The position numbers were made by a program, and so were the translations under genes. From an uncultured Moraxellaceae bacterium (GTDB lineage: Bacteria; Pseudomonadota; Gammaproteobacteria; Pseudomonadales; Moraxellaceae): DNA of 64,000 nucleotides. The stretch lies in contig CAJXOR010000002.1 of the NCBI GenBank assembly GCA_913057715.1, positions 1 to 64,000 of the forward strand. Reading direction: 5' to 3'. Positions 51,477 to 60,274 of this stretch are shown one piece after another. Below the pieces are notes generated by a model. It was not told the origin of the DNA. It saw only the letters and a program-made list of their open reading frames with translations, and searched no databases. Every line of letters starts with the position of its first letter. The first letter of the stretch is position 1.

Positions 51477-52628
51477 ATGAAACACCCCCAAAAACTCAAC
51501 TGGCTGAAGCTTTTGCTGTTGCCAGCTGCGATCAGCAGCTTGAGTGTTTTTTCAACCCAAGCGGTTGCTGTTAACGCTCTGCATAACCGCGTTTTAGATA
51601 CCCGCGCCGCAGATTTGGCTCAAGAAACTGCCAAACCTGAGTCTGCTGTCGTCGCAGCAAAAAGCGGCAAAGCCAGCCCGATTCTCGTCGTTGAGGGGCA
51701 CTTTGCTGGCAGTGAAGAGCTGCCTGATTTTAAAACCCAGACCTTGAAACCTATCGACGGCGCGCTTGAAGTTGAGCTGAGTAATTCAGATTTGATGGTC
51801 ATGTCGACTGCAGAAGCTGATGCTGAGCCAGAGCAGATGGTCGACAGCGATGAGCTGATGAGTGATGAAGCTTTTGAGGCTGAAGTCGCTGAATCAGACG
51901 CTGCAGAAATGGAAGTCACTGAAACAGAAGAGCCAGCCGATGGCGATGCTTTTAATTTTGGTGATCAGCCAGAAGTTAGTGAGGGCTCAGACCCACTGAG
52001 GTTCATCAATAAGCCAATCAATTCGTTTAACTCAGCTTTAGACAAAGCTGTACTCAAACCCACCGCTAAGGTTTACCAAAAAGTTACTCCAGCCCCGGTC
52101 AAAAGCGGCGTGCGCAACTTCTTTAAAAATCTGCGCGAACCTTGGACGGCGGTCAACTTGATGCTTCAGGGCAAGCCTGCTGATTCAGCCAAAAGCTTGG
52201 GACGGTTTACTCTGAACACCGTCACCTCTTTAGGTTTTGTTGATGTGTCAGCCAAGTACCAAGGTCTAAGCATCCCAAAAGAAGACTTAGGGCAAACCTT
52301 AGCTGTCTGGGGCGTGCCAAACGGTCCTTATATGGTTCTTCCGCTGTTGGGCCCAAGTACTTTGAGGGACACAGCAGGATTGCCATTTGACTCAGCTGCT
52401 TACCCACCCGCATACCTGCAAGACGACGCCACCATGATCGGAGTCACCGCAGCAGATGGCATAAGCCTTCGTGCTGAACTGCTCTCAATTGATGGGCTGG
52501 TTGACCCCTATGATTATGAGCTACTCAAGTCGGTCTATTTGCAAAATCGCGCCTATGAAATCAGCCGTAGCGGTTCAGCCCCAAGCGCTGAACAAGAAAC
52601 CTTTTCATCCGAAGGCTTTGGCGACTGA
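51477..52628 (+). CDS. mlaA: MlaA/VacJ-family protein without lipobox, with acidic extension
   Basis: MlaA removes misplaced phospholipids from the outer leaflet of the outer membrane and passes them to MlaC. The MlaA domain occupies about residues 170-365: DPLRFINKPINSFNSALDKAVLKP, VRNFFKNLREPWTAVNLMLQGK, RFTLNTVTSLGFVDVSAK, and EDLGQTLAVWGVPNGPYMVLPLLGPSTLRD. MlaA is normally a lipoprotein, but here there is an ordinary signal peptide (ending QAVA, about residue 32) and no cysteine anywhere in the protein. About 135 Glu/Asp/Ala-rich residues precede the domain. The mla ABC transporter genes are not nearby. The gene is divergent from rpoN. Confidence 0.88.
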   Translation: MKHPQKLNWLKLLLLPAAISSLSVFSTQAVAVNALHNRVLDTRAADLAQETAKPESAVVAAKSGKASPILVVEGHFAGSEELPDFKTQTLKPIDGALEVELSNSDLMVMSTAEADAEPEQMVDSDELMSDEAFEAEVAESDAAEMEVTETEEPADGDAFNFGDQPEVSEGSDPLRFINKPINSFNSALDKAVLKPTAKVYQKVTPAPVKSGVRNFFKNLREPWTAVNLMLQGKPADSAKSLGRFTLNTVTSLGFVDVSAKYQGLSIPKEDLGQTLAVWGVPNGPYMVLPLLGPSTLRDTAGLPFDSAAYPPAYLQDDATMIGVTAADGISLRAELLSIDGLVDPYDYELLKSVYLQNRAYEISRSGSAPSAEQETFSSEGFGD

Positions 52629-52744
52629 TTTTGGGAATCAAAGCCAGCTCTGCTCTGGCTCCAATCCTGCGTTTGAGTTGATATCTACATCAACTCAGGC
52701 GTTCAGGCATACTTCGGGCAGTCTTTAACCATAAGCGATCTACC

Positions 52745-53362
52745 TTGGCCAGAAAACCGCAACAAAAAAGATCCATCGAGCGCAAATCAGCCATCTTGGA
52801 TGCAGGTTTCACCTCCTTAAAACTAAACGGCATCGACGGCACAACCACTAAGCACATCGCTGATATAGCAGGTGTTTCTGTGGGCAGTGTCTATGAGTAC
52901 TTTAGTAGCAAGGAGGATATCTATGCGCAGATGACGAAATTGTTTGCCGATGAAATCGTCAAGATGATTCAAAAAAGCCTGCCGCAGATTGTTGATTTAC
53001 CACTTGGGGAAGCCGTGCGGTTTCTGCTTCACCGCTATAAAGACTTGCTCGAGCAAAACAACGAGCGCTTTTTGCAGCTACTCACCCACCAGTCACGGTT
53101 TGCGATCGATCAATATGTCAAAGAAGCGGAAAGCTCTCTAATGGCTTTTGCGATGACCTATATCAGCAAACACCCCGAGCTCTTAAAAGTAAATGACCTA
53201 CTGACCAACTCCTACGTGCTGATCAACGCCGCTGTCTTTTCAGTGATCCGCTACCTGAGTCAACCCAACAGCATGATTGAGTTTGATCGGGTGGTTGAGG
53301 TCATCGTGCAAATCATCGAACACCATATCGAGGCCTTAACCGGGCAACCTTCAAAAACCTAA
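52745..53362 (+). CDS. TetR/AcrR-family transcriptional regulator
   Basis: A 205-residue repressor-type protein. The N-terminal helix-turn-helix (about residues 12-60: KSAILDAGFTSLKLNGIDGTTTKHIADIAGVSVGSVYEYFSSKEDIY) is a clear TetR domain. The C-terminal ligand-binding part fits a family group with YKDLLEQN and a long final helix. Its target is unknown. It follows the mlaA-like gene by about 115 bases and precedes the MscS gene. The start TTG 52745 is the only in-frame choice matching the family N-terminus, and I see no clear ribosome binding site. Confidence 0.9.
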   Translation: MARKPQQKRSIERKSAILDAGFTSLKLNGIDGTTTKHIADIAGVSVGSVYEYFSSKEDIYAQMTKLFADEIVKMIQKSLPQIVDLPLGEAVRFLLHRYKDLLEQNNERFLQLLTHQSRFAIDQYVKEAESSLMAFAMTYISKHPELLKVNDLLTNSYVLINAAVFSVIRYLSQPNSMIEFDRVVEVIVQIIEHHIEALTGQPSKT

Positions 53363-53405
53363 TCACCAATTTACATATGATTGCAAAAAACCCGCCAGAG
53401 CTCTT

Positions 53406-53442
53406 AAAAGCACATTTGTTCAGTATGATCTAATGTGCTTTT
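53406..53442 (+). terminator. Hairpin terminator after the TetR gene
   Basis: AAAAGCACATT (53406-53416) pairs with AATGTGCTTTT (53432-53442) over a 15-base loop. Just before it, AAAAAACCCGCCAGAGCTC (53386-53404) looks like the left arm of an older terminator whose right arm is gone. Confidence 0.65.
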
Positions 53443-53460
53443 ACCTCTACTGTATCAATC

Positions 53461-54462
53461 ATGCCTGAATCAACAACACCGCCCGTCGACGCCATCCAAT
53501 ATAACGAAATCATCCAAACAGTAAATGAAATGCTCAGCAGTTTCTGGGAACGTGTTCCGCTCTTGGTTATCGCTTTAAGCGTATTTGTTCTGTTTTACTT
53601 ACTCTCTAAAGTCTTTAAAAAGGGCGTCTCTAAGTTCATACAAAAAGAAGGCTCAGATCACCAAAATCTGGTCACGGTTTTTAAGCGCCTAGGCGGCGCA
53701 GTGATTATATTTTTGGGTGTACTAGTTGCCCTTGTCATCGCGGTTCCTGGATTTTCAGCTGGCGAGTTGATTGGTGCCTTGGGAATTGGATCGGTTGCGA
53801 TTGGCTTCGCCTTTAAAGACATTTTTCAGAACTTATTGTCTGGAATCTTGCTGCTCATCAATGAGCCCTTTAAGGTTGGCGATCAGATCATCACTGGTGA
53901 TTACGAGGGAACGGTTGAGCGGATCGAGATACGGGCAACTCACATCAAAACCTATGATTCACGCCGCGTGGTGATCCCAAACTCACAGCTTTATACCAGT
54001 CCGGTTATGGTCAATACTGCCTACGCTGAGCGCCGCTTGGAGGCGGAAATCGGCATCGGTTATGGAGATGATATCGAAAGAGCACGCAGCGCCATGCTCG
54101 ATGTTTTGGCCAACACCAACAACGTGCTCAAAACCCCAGCACCTTCGGTTATCAATGTATCGCTGGGTGACTCAGCAATCATCTTGCGAGCGCGCTGGTA
54201 TGTGTCATCTAGCGATCAAGCCAGTAAAGTGGGTTCGATAGACGCGGTACTGACCAAGATCAAATACCGCCTAGATGCAGACGGTATCGACATGCCCTAC
54301 CCCACTCAGGTTATCCTGATGCACAATCAGTCCGAAAGCACCGACGGCGACCGCAGCGCGCAGCGTGAGGGGTGGCCAACGGACATGGGGAAGGGAGCGG
54401 CAACTAAGCCCGCCCGACTGGTCAGCGCCAACCCAGACAGTTCCAATCAAGACAGCGAATAA
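53461..54462 (+). CDS. Small-conductance mechanosensitive channel (MscS family)
   Basis: MscS channels open under membrane tension and release solutes on osmotic downshock. There are two or three N-terminal hydrophobic segments. The pore helix is GALGIGSVAIGFAFKDIFQNLLSGILLL (split near residues 100-128). The beta domain has FKVGDQIITGDYEGTVERIEIRATHIKTYDSRRVVIPNSQLY, and the cytoplasmic cage follows. The C-terminal 45 residues are polar and disordered. 333 residues is slightly longer than E. coli MscS (286). It ends at a strong terminator. Confidence 0.95.
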   Translation: MPESTTPPVDAIQYNEIIQTVNEMLSSFWERVPLLVIALSVFVLFYLLSKVFKKGVSKFIQKEGSDHQNLVTVFKRLGGAVIIFLGVLVALVIAVPGFSAGELIGALGIGSVAIGFAFKDIFQNLLSGILLLINEPFKVGDQIITGDYEGTVERIEIRATHIKTYDSRRVVIPNSQLYTSPVMVNTAYAERRLEAEIGIGYGDDIERARSAMLDVLANTNNVLKTPAPSVINVSLGDSAIILRARWYVSSSDQASKVGSIDAVLTKIKYRLDADGIDMPYPTQVILMHNQSESTDGDRSAQREGWPTDMGKGAATKPARLVSANPDSSNQDSE

Positions 54463-54466
54463 AACG

Positions 54467-54489
54467 ACCCGGCACTGGCCGGGTTTTTT
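54467..54489 (+). terminator. Intrinsic terminator of the MscS gene
   Basis: ACCCGGC (54467-54473) pairs with GCCGGGT (54478-54484), followed by T. Confidence 0.93.
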
Positions 54490-54555
54490 CTTGTTTGAGC
54501 TCCCAATAATCAGTAGGATAAACCGTCTATAGGCAGGTCAGATGGGCAGGAAATC

Positions 54556-55557
54556 ATGAACAAATCGGCAGGCTCAGGTTCTTTTAAATCAGATACTGGC
54601 GTAACAGCCAAACCCGACTCTGTGGAAACAGACGCTGTATCGAGCGCCGCCTTAAGTCTAGATGACACCCGCGCGCTGTTTGGTTTTGATGATGAGCCAG
54701 AACCGGTGATTGAAACCCCTAAACCCACTCAATCAGCAGCTCAGATAACCACGCTTCGCGGAAGCCCTATCACTCCTGAGCGCATCAAAGATCTAACGCC
54801 AACTCGGATCACTCAGACCCAACAACCTCTAGATGAGCTATACGTACCCCACGTGCCTCAGCGCTTTCACCAAGCCGATCGCCGTCAGCTGATACTCGAC
54901 ACGGAAACCACTGGTCTTGAAGCTCACAACGGAGATCGCGTTATTGAGGTTGGTATGGTCGAGATGATCAACCGCAAATTTACCGGTGAGAAGTTTCACA
55001 TCTACTTAGATCCTGAGCGCCCGATGGATCCCGAGGCGATCCGTATCCACGGCATCACCTCTGACTTTTTAAAGAAAATGCCCAAGTTTGAAGACATTGC
55101 TCAGACGCTCTTCTCTTTCATGCAAAGCGCTGAATTGATCGCGCACAACGCCCCGTTTGACATGGGGTTTTTAAATATGGAATTTGAGCGTGTTGGTATA
55201 AAGGGGTTCTCAAGCAAAGCAAAAGTAACCGACACGCTGGCACTGGCCAAGGGTAAGTACGCCGGACAGAAAAACTCGTTAGACGCTCTGGTTAAACGCT
55301 TAGGAATCATCACAAAAGATCGGACATTTCACGGAGCACTGCTCGATGCAGAGATCCTTGCAGATGTTTATCTGAATATGACAGGCGGTCAGGTCACCTT
55401 AAGCCTCAGTGATCAGGTCGCAAGCCGTGATCATGTTAAGCTCAGTGGTATCAGCTTTTTTGTTCAGCCAGCCAACCAGCAGGAAGCCTTGGCACATGAA
55501 CAAACCCTAGAGCTGCTCAGTGAACACAACCCGGACGCTAGAGCGCTCTGGCACTAA
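54556..55557 (+). CDS. dnaQ: DNA polymerase III epsilon subunit with long N-terminal extension
   Basis: DnaQ is the 3'-5' proofreading exonuclease of the replicative polymerase. The DEDDh active site is present: DTETTG (Asp115, Glu117), VIEVGMVEMINRKFTG, HGITSDFL, HNAPFDMGF and FHGALLDAEILADVYLNMTGGQ (His and Asp). The C-terminal segment, which in E. coli binds the alpha subunit, contains QVTLSLSDQ at about residue 278. The usual protein starts a few residues before DTETTG, but here about 103 extra residues precede it, polar and Pro/Thr/Asp-rich. The ATG 54556 has AGGA six bases upstream, which supports the extension being translated. Downstream genes are fimL and nudC. Confidence 0.93.
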   Translation: MNKSAGSGSFKSDTGVTAKPDSVETDAVSSAALSLDDTRALFGFDDEPEPVIETPKPTQSAAQITTLRGSPITPERIKDLTPTRITQTQQPLDELYVPHVPQRFHQADRRQLILDTETTGLEAHNGDRVIEVGMVEMINRKFTGEKFHIYLDPERPMDPEAIRIHGITSDFLKKMPKFEDIAQTLFSFMQSAELIAHNAPFDMGFLNMEFERVGIKGFSSKAKVTDTLALAKGKYAGQKNSLDALVKRLGIITKDRTFHGALLDAEILADVYLNMTGGQVTLSLSDQVASRDHVKLSGISFFVQPANQQEALAHEQTLELLSEHNPDARALWH

Positions 55558-55581
55558 AATACAGGTCCAAGGAAGACTCTC

Positions 55582-57156
55582 ATGCATACACATCTCAAGC
55601 AATTTGACACCAGTGCACTGCATCAACTCAGACCTGAAGTGAGCAGTGTCAACCAGCAACTTGAGCGCATGCTCAGCCAATATGCCGATGATCTTGAGTC
55701 AGTTGCCGAGTTAGCGGACGCTCAGCAAATCAGTGCTCAGCTGGCTAAAGTGATGAAACTGATTGAACTCAAAGGCGCTGATCTACTGCTTGAAGAAGTG
55801 ACGCAGGGTTTAAAGGAGCTAGAAGACGCGGCTCCTCAACCCATGCCACAACTGGTGCTCGCACTCTCGCTGGCGATGATGCTGTTTTCACGCTACATGG
55901 ACTTCGTCCTACTCAAAAAGATCCAGATGCCCTGCTTGTTACTGGGCTCAATCAATCAGATACGCCGCTCTGCAGGTCGATCGCTGTTGCCGACTGAGCA
56001 GCTGGTTGATCTTGAAACTAAAGTTAAGACCACTCAAATCAAGTGGCCCAACTCACAAATAAAGGGACTTAAAAACAGCGTGGCGACCCTGATAAACCCT
56101 TACAGCACCAAAGACAAGAAACAGCGTGCATGGGAGTATCTGGGTCGGGTCAGTCAGCGGATAAATGAGCATCGCTTCAGTGACTTTTTTGAGGGGCTGT
56201 CAACACTGAGTGCCAAACTCAAGGACAAGCCTTTACTGCTGTTCGTTCAACAATTTTTGAGCGCCCTTGAAGAGTTGCCAAGATCCTCAGAGGATGGAAA
56301 AGCTCAGCTTCAGCGCAACCTGTCTGCACTGCTTGAGATGCTCTCGAGCGAACCGGGTGAGCCCAGCTTTTACGATCAGTGGGTCAAACATGATTACTTT
56401 ATCTATGGGCCTGATCGGGATGCGATCACCACGATTAACCAGTTGATCCAAACCGAACTGAGTGAACTTAAAACTGATATTGACCAACTGGCTCACAGCG
56501 ACAGCTTTGACACACTTCAACACCGTGATTGCTCTATCCGCATGCGCTCTATCGCGCTCAGGCTTTACGTCATGGGCTTAAGTAAAGCGGCCCACGCTGT
56601 CATGGAGCAAGCAAAATCGCTCGCTAACTGGAAGCAGCTTGGCCAAGCTGATCAGTACAATGAGCTCATGAACTCCCTGCTGATCTCTGAAAACGCCGCC
56701 GCCATGATGGCGATTGATCACACCCCAGGAGCCATGAAGCCGCCCTTGAACAACACCCAAATCTCAATCCACAAACTCAGCGTCGCCTACGATCAACTGA
56801 TTGATGAGTCACGTGCCTCTTTAGCGCGTGCGCAAGATGCCATCACCACTTATGCAGGCAGTGCGACCAAAACAACCGATATGATCGAGAGCCTGCCTGA
56901 AGAGCTCAGATCCGTGAGCGGAGCACTGTTGTTTTTAGAGGTGCCAAATGGCAACAAATTGATGATCCACATCGCTAGGTATCTGGCGAGTGTGATCCAG
57001 CACTCCCAAGAACTCAGTGATGAGCAGTTAGAGCGGATCGCCGACATAGTCAGCAGCGTCGACTACTTCTTAGACTCCTTAAAGTCAGGTCGACCTACCG
57101 GACAAAAACCCCTTGTTCGCGGCGCTCAAAGCTTAAGAGCCCTTTTGGCAGCCTAA
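55582..57156 (+). CDS. fimL: FimL-like protein (ChpA N-terminal-domain homologue)
   Basis: FimL resembles the N-terminal Hpt-like part of the type IV pilus chemosensor kinase ChpA and, in Pseudomonas, promotes twitching and cAMP-dependent virulence without being a kinase itself. This 524-residue, largely alpha-helical cytoplasmic protein shows LAKVMKLIELKGADLLLEEV (about residues 54-73), in the place of an Hpt helix but lacking the phospho-His. It ends with a matching segment ELRSVSGALLFLEVPNGNKLM...RIADIVSSVDYFLDSLKSGRP. Length and the adjacency to nudC match Pseudomonas fimL. pilT and pilU lie a few kilobases downstream. Confidence 0.85.
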   Translation: MHTHLKQFDTSALHQLRPEVSSVNQQLERMLSQYADDLESVAELADAQQISAQLAKVMKLIELKGADLLLEEVTQGLKELEDAAPQPMPQLVLALSLAMMLFSRYMDFVLLKKIQMPCLLLGSINQIRRSAGRSLLPTEQLVDLETKVKTTQIKWPNSQIKGLKNSVATLINPYSTKDKKQRAWEYLGRVSQRINEHRFSDFFEGLSTLSAKLKDKPLLLFVQQFLSALEELPRSSEDGKAQLQRNLSALLEMLSSEPGEPSFYDQWVKHDYFIYGPDRDAITTINQLIQTELSELKTDIDQLAHSDSFDTLQHRDCSIRMRSIALRLYVMGLSKAAHAVMEQAKSLANWKQLGQADQYNELMNSLLISENAAAMMAIDHTPGAMKPPLNNTQISIHKLSVAYDQLIDESRASLARAQDAITTYAGSATKTTDMIESLPEELRSVSGALLFLEVPNGNKLMIHIARYLASVIQHSQELSDEQLERIADIVSSVDYFLDSLKSGRPTGQKPLVRGAQSLRALLAA

Positions 57157-57161
57157 TTCTG

Positions 57162-57938
57162 ATGACATTTGAAATCTTGCAAGACAGCGTGATAGTTGCC
57201 CATAAGGGCAGCATCGCCTTTTTTAATCAAAACCTACTCACCCAAGACCACATCACCCAGTCTGAAAGTAAAAAAACCCGTCGCGTTTTCATGCAGAGGT
57301 TTTGGCTCGAGGTGCATGACCTGGACTCTATCGAGCTAAAAGTAGAGCCTGAGTGGGTCAGTCTGCGCTCATTGATTGGCTCTCTGAGCGGTGAGCAGCT
57401 CTACCCGTTGTTTAAATCCGCGCACATCAGTTACTGGCTGTCCAAAAATCACTACTGCTCTTGCTGCGGCCACACGCTTAGGCATGAATTTGAGCCGGTA
57501 TTAAAGGCGGTTTGTGTGGCGTGCTCACACCAAGCTTATCCCAAGATTCAGCCCTGCATCATCGTTGCTGTTAACCGTGGCGATCAAATTCTGTTAGCGA
57601 AAAATGCCGCCAATAAGCGAGATTTTTACAGTCTAATTGCGGGCTTTGTTGAACCAGGTGAGAGTCTCGAGCAGGCTGTCGCGCGTGAGGTGCTGGAGGA
57701 AACCGGTCTGAGCATCAAGCAAATTGAGTACTTGGGTTCTCAGCCATGGCCCTTTCCCATGAATCTCATGATCGGCTTTAAAGCCGAGTACGCAAGTGGT
57801 GATATCGAGCTAGTTGATCAAGAGCTGAGCGATGCTCAGTTTTTCTCAAGTGATCAGCTGCCCACCTTGGCACCTGAAGGTTCGATTGCACGGCGAATCA
57901 TCGATCACTTGTTGTATGGTAGGTCGCTAGAGCTGTGA
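57162..57938 (+). CDS. nudC: NADH pyrophosphatase / NAD-capped RNA decapping hydrolase
   Basis: NudC splits NADH and removes NAD caps from RNA 5' ends. The N-terminal half leads to a four-Cys zinc site (CSCCGH...CVACS, near residues 103-127). The Nudix box GFVEPGESLEQAVAREVLEETGL is split around residues 163-186. The NudC-specific SQPWPFPMNLMIGF follows it. 258 residues matches E. coli NudC. It begins five bases after fimL, and its stop overlaps the rnfB-like start by four bases (GTGA), so it is in an operon with both. Confidence 0.95.
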   Translation: MTFEILQDSVIVAHKGSIAFFNQNLLTQDHITQSESKKTRRVFMQRFWLEVHDLDSIELKVEPEWVSLRSLIGSLSGEQLYPLFKSAHISYWLSKNHYCSCCGHTLRHEFEPVLKAVCVACSHQAYPKIQPCIIVAVNRGDQILLAKNAANKRDFYSLIAGFVEPGESLEQAVAREVLEETGLSIKQIEYLGSQPWPFPMNLMIGFKAEYASGDIELVDQELSDAQFFSSDQLPTLAPEGSIARRIIDHLLYGRSLEL

Positions 57939-58828
57939 CGGTAGTCAGCAAACCTAACGATCTAACCGCTGGTGTTGACCAGCTTGTTGCTGCTGAGCTC
58001 AGTCCTGCTGAGATCGGTTCTGACAAGCTTGATCGCATCAACCTGATCGATGACTTGTTGCCGCAAACCCAGTGTGGTCAGTGCGGCTTTGTCGAGGGCT
58101 GCCGCCCCTATGCAGCAGCCATGGTTTTATCAGATGAGCCGGCCAACCTTTGCGTGCCCGGCGGTCAACCGCTCGCTGATCAACTAGCCAAACTGCTAGG
58201 GCAAGCACTCAAACCCGCTGCACCTTCCCAGTGGCCAATTGATCCTGTTACCGATAAACCAGTTGAAGTAGAAGCAGTGATAGATGAGGCGCTTTGCATC
58301 GGGTGTTATAAGTGCGTGACAGCCTGCCCAGTCGATGCAATCGTCGGGGCGGCCAAACTCATGCATACCGTGATCGCAAGCGACTGCACCGGCTGTGAGC
58401 TGTGTCTTGAGCCTTGCCCGGTTGACTGTATCGATCTGGTTGAAGTGAACACGCAAAAGCTTAACCAACCGCACTTGCGCAATCAATTTAAAGCTCGCCA
58501 TGCTCGCCATCAAGAGCGCTTAAGCGGCCTAGTAAAACACGCAAAAGGTTCGGCTCCAATCGTCAGTGCCAAGCAAACTCAAGCTAGTTCAGCCTCAGTC
58601 TCCCCCCTATCCGCTCAGCTCAGCGCAAGCTCCGCCAAAGCACGGATTGAGGCAGCTAAACTCAGAACTCAGCTTGCTAAACTCAAGCGCCAGCAAGTGG
58701 CTCTCATGGATCGTGCCCGCAGCGACACCGGAGCCGCCGATCCCAAATTGGACAACTTAAACGCTGAGATACAACATCTTGAGGCTCGTCTAAACAACAA
58801 GCCAAACCCTACAAACCCACCATCATGA
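57935..58828 (+). CDS. rnfB: RnfB/RsxB-like iron-sulfur protein without membrane anchor
   Basis: This resembles subunit B of the Rnf/Rsx electron-transport complex. A 4Fe-4S domain (CGQCGFVEGCRPYA...LC, near residues 47-73) is followed by two ferredoxin clusters: CIGCYKCVTACPVDAI near 122 and CTGCELCLEPCPVDCI near 152. A basic, Ala/Lys/Gln-rich helical tail follows (about 185-297). The N-terminal membrane helix of true RnfB is missing and no other rnf gene is nearby, so it is probably a soluble ferredoxin-like protein. GTG 57935 overlaps the nudC stop, and its own stop overlaps the nth start (ATGA). The link to nth suggests a role with iron-sulfur DNA repair or general electron supply. Confidence 0.88.
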   Translation: MTVVSKPNDLTAGVDQLVAAELSPAEIGSDKLDRINLIDDLLPQTQCGQCGFVEGCRPYAAAMVLSDEPANLCVPGGQPLADQLAKLLGQALKPAAPSQWPIDPVTDKPVEVEAVIDEALCIGCYKCVTACPVDAIVGAAKLMHTVIASDCTGCELCLEPCPVDCIDLVEVNTQKLNQPHLRNQFKARHARHQERLSGLVKHAKGSAPIVSAKQTQASSASVSPLSAQLSASSAKARIEAAKLRTQLAKLKRQQVALMDRARSDTGAADPKLDNLNAEIQHLEARLNNKPNPTNPPS

Positions 58829-59493
58829 ACACCCCTGCCTCACGCCTTATGAGCACAGCCGATGTCGAGATATTTTTTGAGCGCTTGCAGCAGGCCAACC
58901 CCAACCCTGAAACCGAACTCAACTACCGCAGTCATTTTGAATTGTTGATTGCGGTACTTCTGTCCGCTCAGTCCACTGACATCGCGGTCAACAAAGTAAC
59001 TCCAGCTTTGTTTGAGCTTGCGCCAGACGCGCATGCGATGGCAAAACTTGAGGTCGCGCAGATTGAGGAGCTCATCAAGACGCTGGGACTGTATCGATCC
59101 AAGGCTAAACATGCGCTGCAAACCGCTCAGATCATAAGCTTGGAGCACCAAGGCGCGGTGCCGCGCGATCGAGCCATGCTTGAGCGCTTGCCTGGTGTCG
59201 GCCGCAAAACCGCAAACGTGGTGCTCAACACCGCCTTTGGGGAGCCGACCATGGCGGTCGATACCCATATCGAGCGCGTCAGTAACCGCACGGGGCTTGC
59301 ACCCGGTAAAACCGTGCTAGCGGTTGAGCTGCGCCTGCTTAAGCGCACCCCTAAGCCTTATCTGCAAAATGCCCACCATTGGTTGATCTTGCACGGACGC
59401 TACATCTGCAAAGCCAGAAAGCCTGTGTGTGATCAGTGCCCCGTCTACGATGTTTGCCGCTTCAAGGGCAAAGAGGCGATAGCAAGTGCTTAG
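58825..59493 (+). CDS. nth: Endonuclease III (DNA glycosylase/AP lyase)
   Basis: Nth removes oxidised pyrimidines and nicks abasic sites in base excision repair. The helix-hairpin-helix LPGVGRKTANVVLNTAFG (near residues 120-137) contains the catalytic Lys, and the catalytic Asp is in AVDTHIERVSNR. The [4Fe-4S] cluster site CKARKPVCDQCPVYDVC is near residues 195-211. 222 residues is normal (E. coli 211). The start overlaps the rnfB-like stop by four bases. Confidence 0.97.
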   Translation: MNTPASRLMSTADVEIFFERLQQANPNPETELNYRSHFELLIAVLLSAQSTDIAVNKVTPALFELAPDAHAMAKLEVAQIEELIKTLGLYRSKAKHALQTAQIISLEHQGAVPRDRAMLERLPGVGRKTANVVLNTAFGEPTMAVDTHIERVSNRTGLAPGKTVLAVELRLLKRTPKPYLQNAHHWLILHGRYICKARKPVCDQCPVYDVCRFKGKEAIASA

Positions 59494-59517
59494 TCTGAAC
59501 TTCCAGCAAACTTAAAG

Positions 59518-60177
59518 CTAATCACGCGCCCCAAAAAGGCTAGATCCCACGCGGATCATGGTTGCACCATGCTCAAGCGCCTCACGCCAATCCGCTGACA
59601 TGCCCATGCTCAGCGTATCAAAGTCCGCTTTATCTACACGCGCCTGCTGCTCCCTAAACAAAGCCTGCATACGCTCAAAAGATCCCGTCGCTTCTGGATC
59701 GGTGATGCACATCAGCCCGCGCAAAGTTAAGTTGGGCAGCTCAAGCACCTCATCTATCAAGCGCTCAAGCTCGCTTTGATCCACACCGCTTTTGGAGTCT
59801 TGATCATCTATATTGACTTGGATACAGACATTTAGAGGACTTAGATCCTCGTCCCGCTGCTTGCTTAGGCGCTCAGCGATGATGGATCGCTCGATGGTGT
59901 GCACCCAATCAAAGTGAGCAGCAATATCGCGCGTCTTGTTGCGCTGGATTGAGCCAATATAGTGCCAGATGAGCTTTTGATCCTTTAATTCTGCGATCTT
60001 ATCCATGGCTTCTTGTAAGTAGTTCTCACCAAAGTCACGGTGTCCTGCGTCGATCAACACTTGGATTGCGTCGCTACTTTGCGTCTTGCTGACCGCCACC
60101 AGTGTGGGCATTTGACTGGTAGCAGCCCGCTCAATCTTTTGATTCAGATTGCGGTAGTTTTTTAAAAGCTCACTCAT
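59518..60177 (-). CDS. yggS: Pyridoxal phosphate homeostasis protein YggS
   Basis: YggS binds pyridoxal 5'-phosphate and keeps vitamin B6 pools balanced, with no known catalytic reaction. The PLP lysine lies in LVAVSKTQ (near residue 30), followed by HRDFGENYLQEAMDK, WHYIGSIQRNKTR, VCIQVNIDDQDSKSG, LRGLMCI and LSMGMSADWREALEHGATMIRVGSSLFG (last blocks). 219 residues is typical. ATG 60177 starts MSELLKNYRNL. The open frame to 60225 overlaps the pilT promoter. Divergent from pilT, as in Pseudomonas. Confidence 0.96.
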   Translation of the reverse strand: MSELLKNYRNLNQKIERAATSQMPTLVAVSKTQSSDAIQVLIDAGHRDFGENYLQEAMDKIAELKDQKLIWHYIGSIQRNKTRDIAAHFDWVHTIERSIIAERLSKQRDEDLSPLNVCIQVNIDDQDSKSGVDQSELERLIDEVLELPNLTLRGLMCITDPEATGSFERMQALFREQQARVDKADFDTLSMGMSADWREALEHGATMIRVGSSLFGARD

Positions 60178-60274
60178 GCAAAGCCCCATCATTCGTTGTA
60201 TATTGGATAACAAACCCATCGGCAAATTTAAAAGTTTTTTAGTTTGCGCCTCAAAGAACCGGAACTCAAACTAT

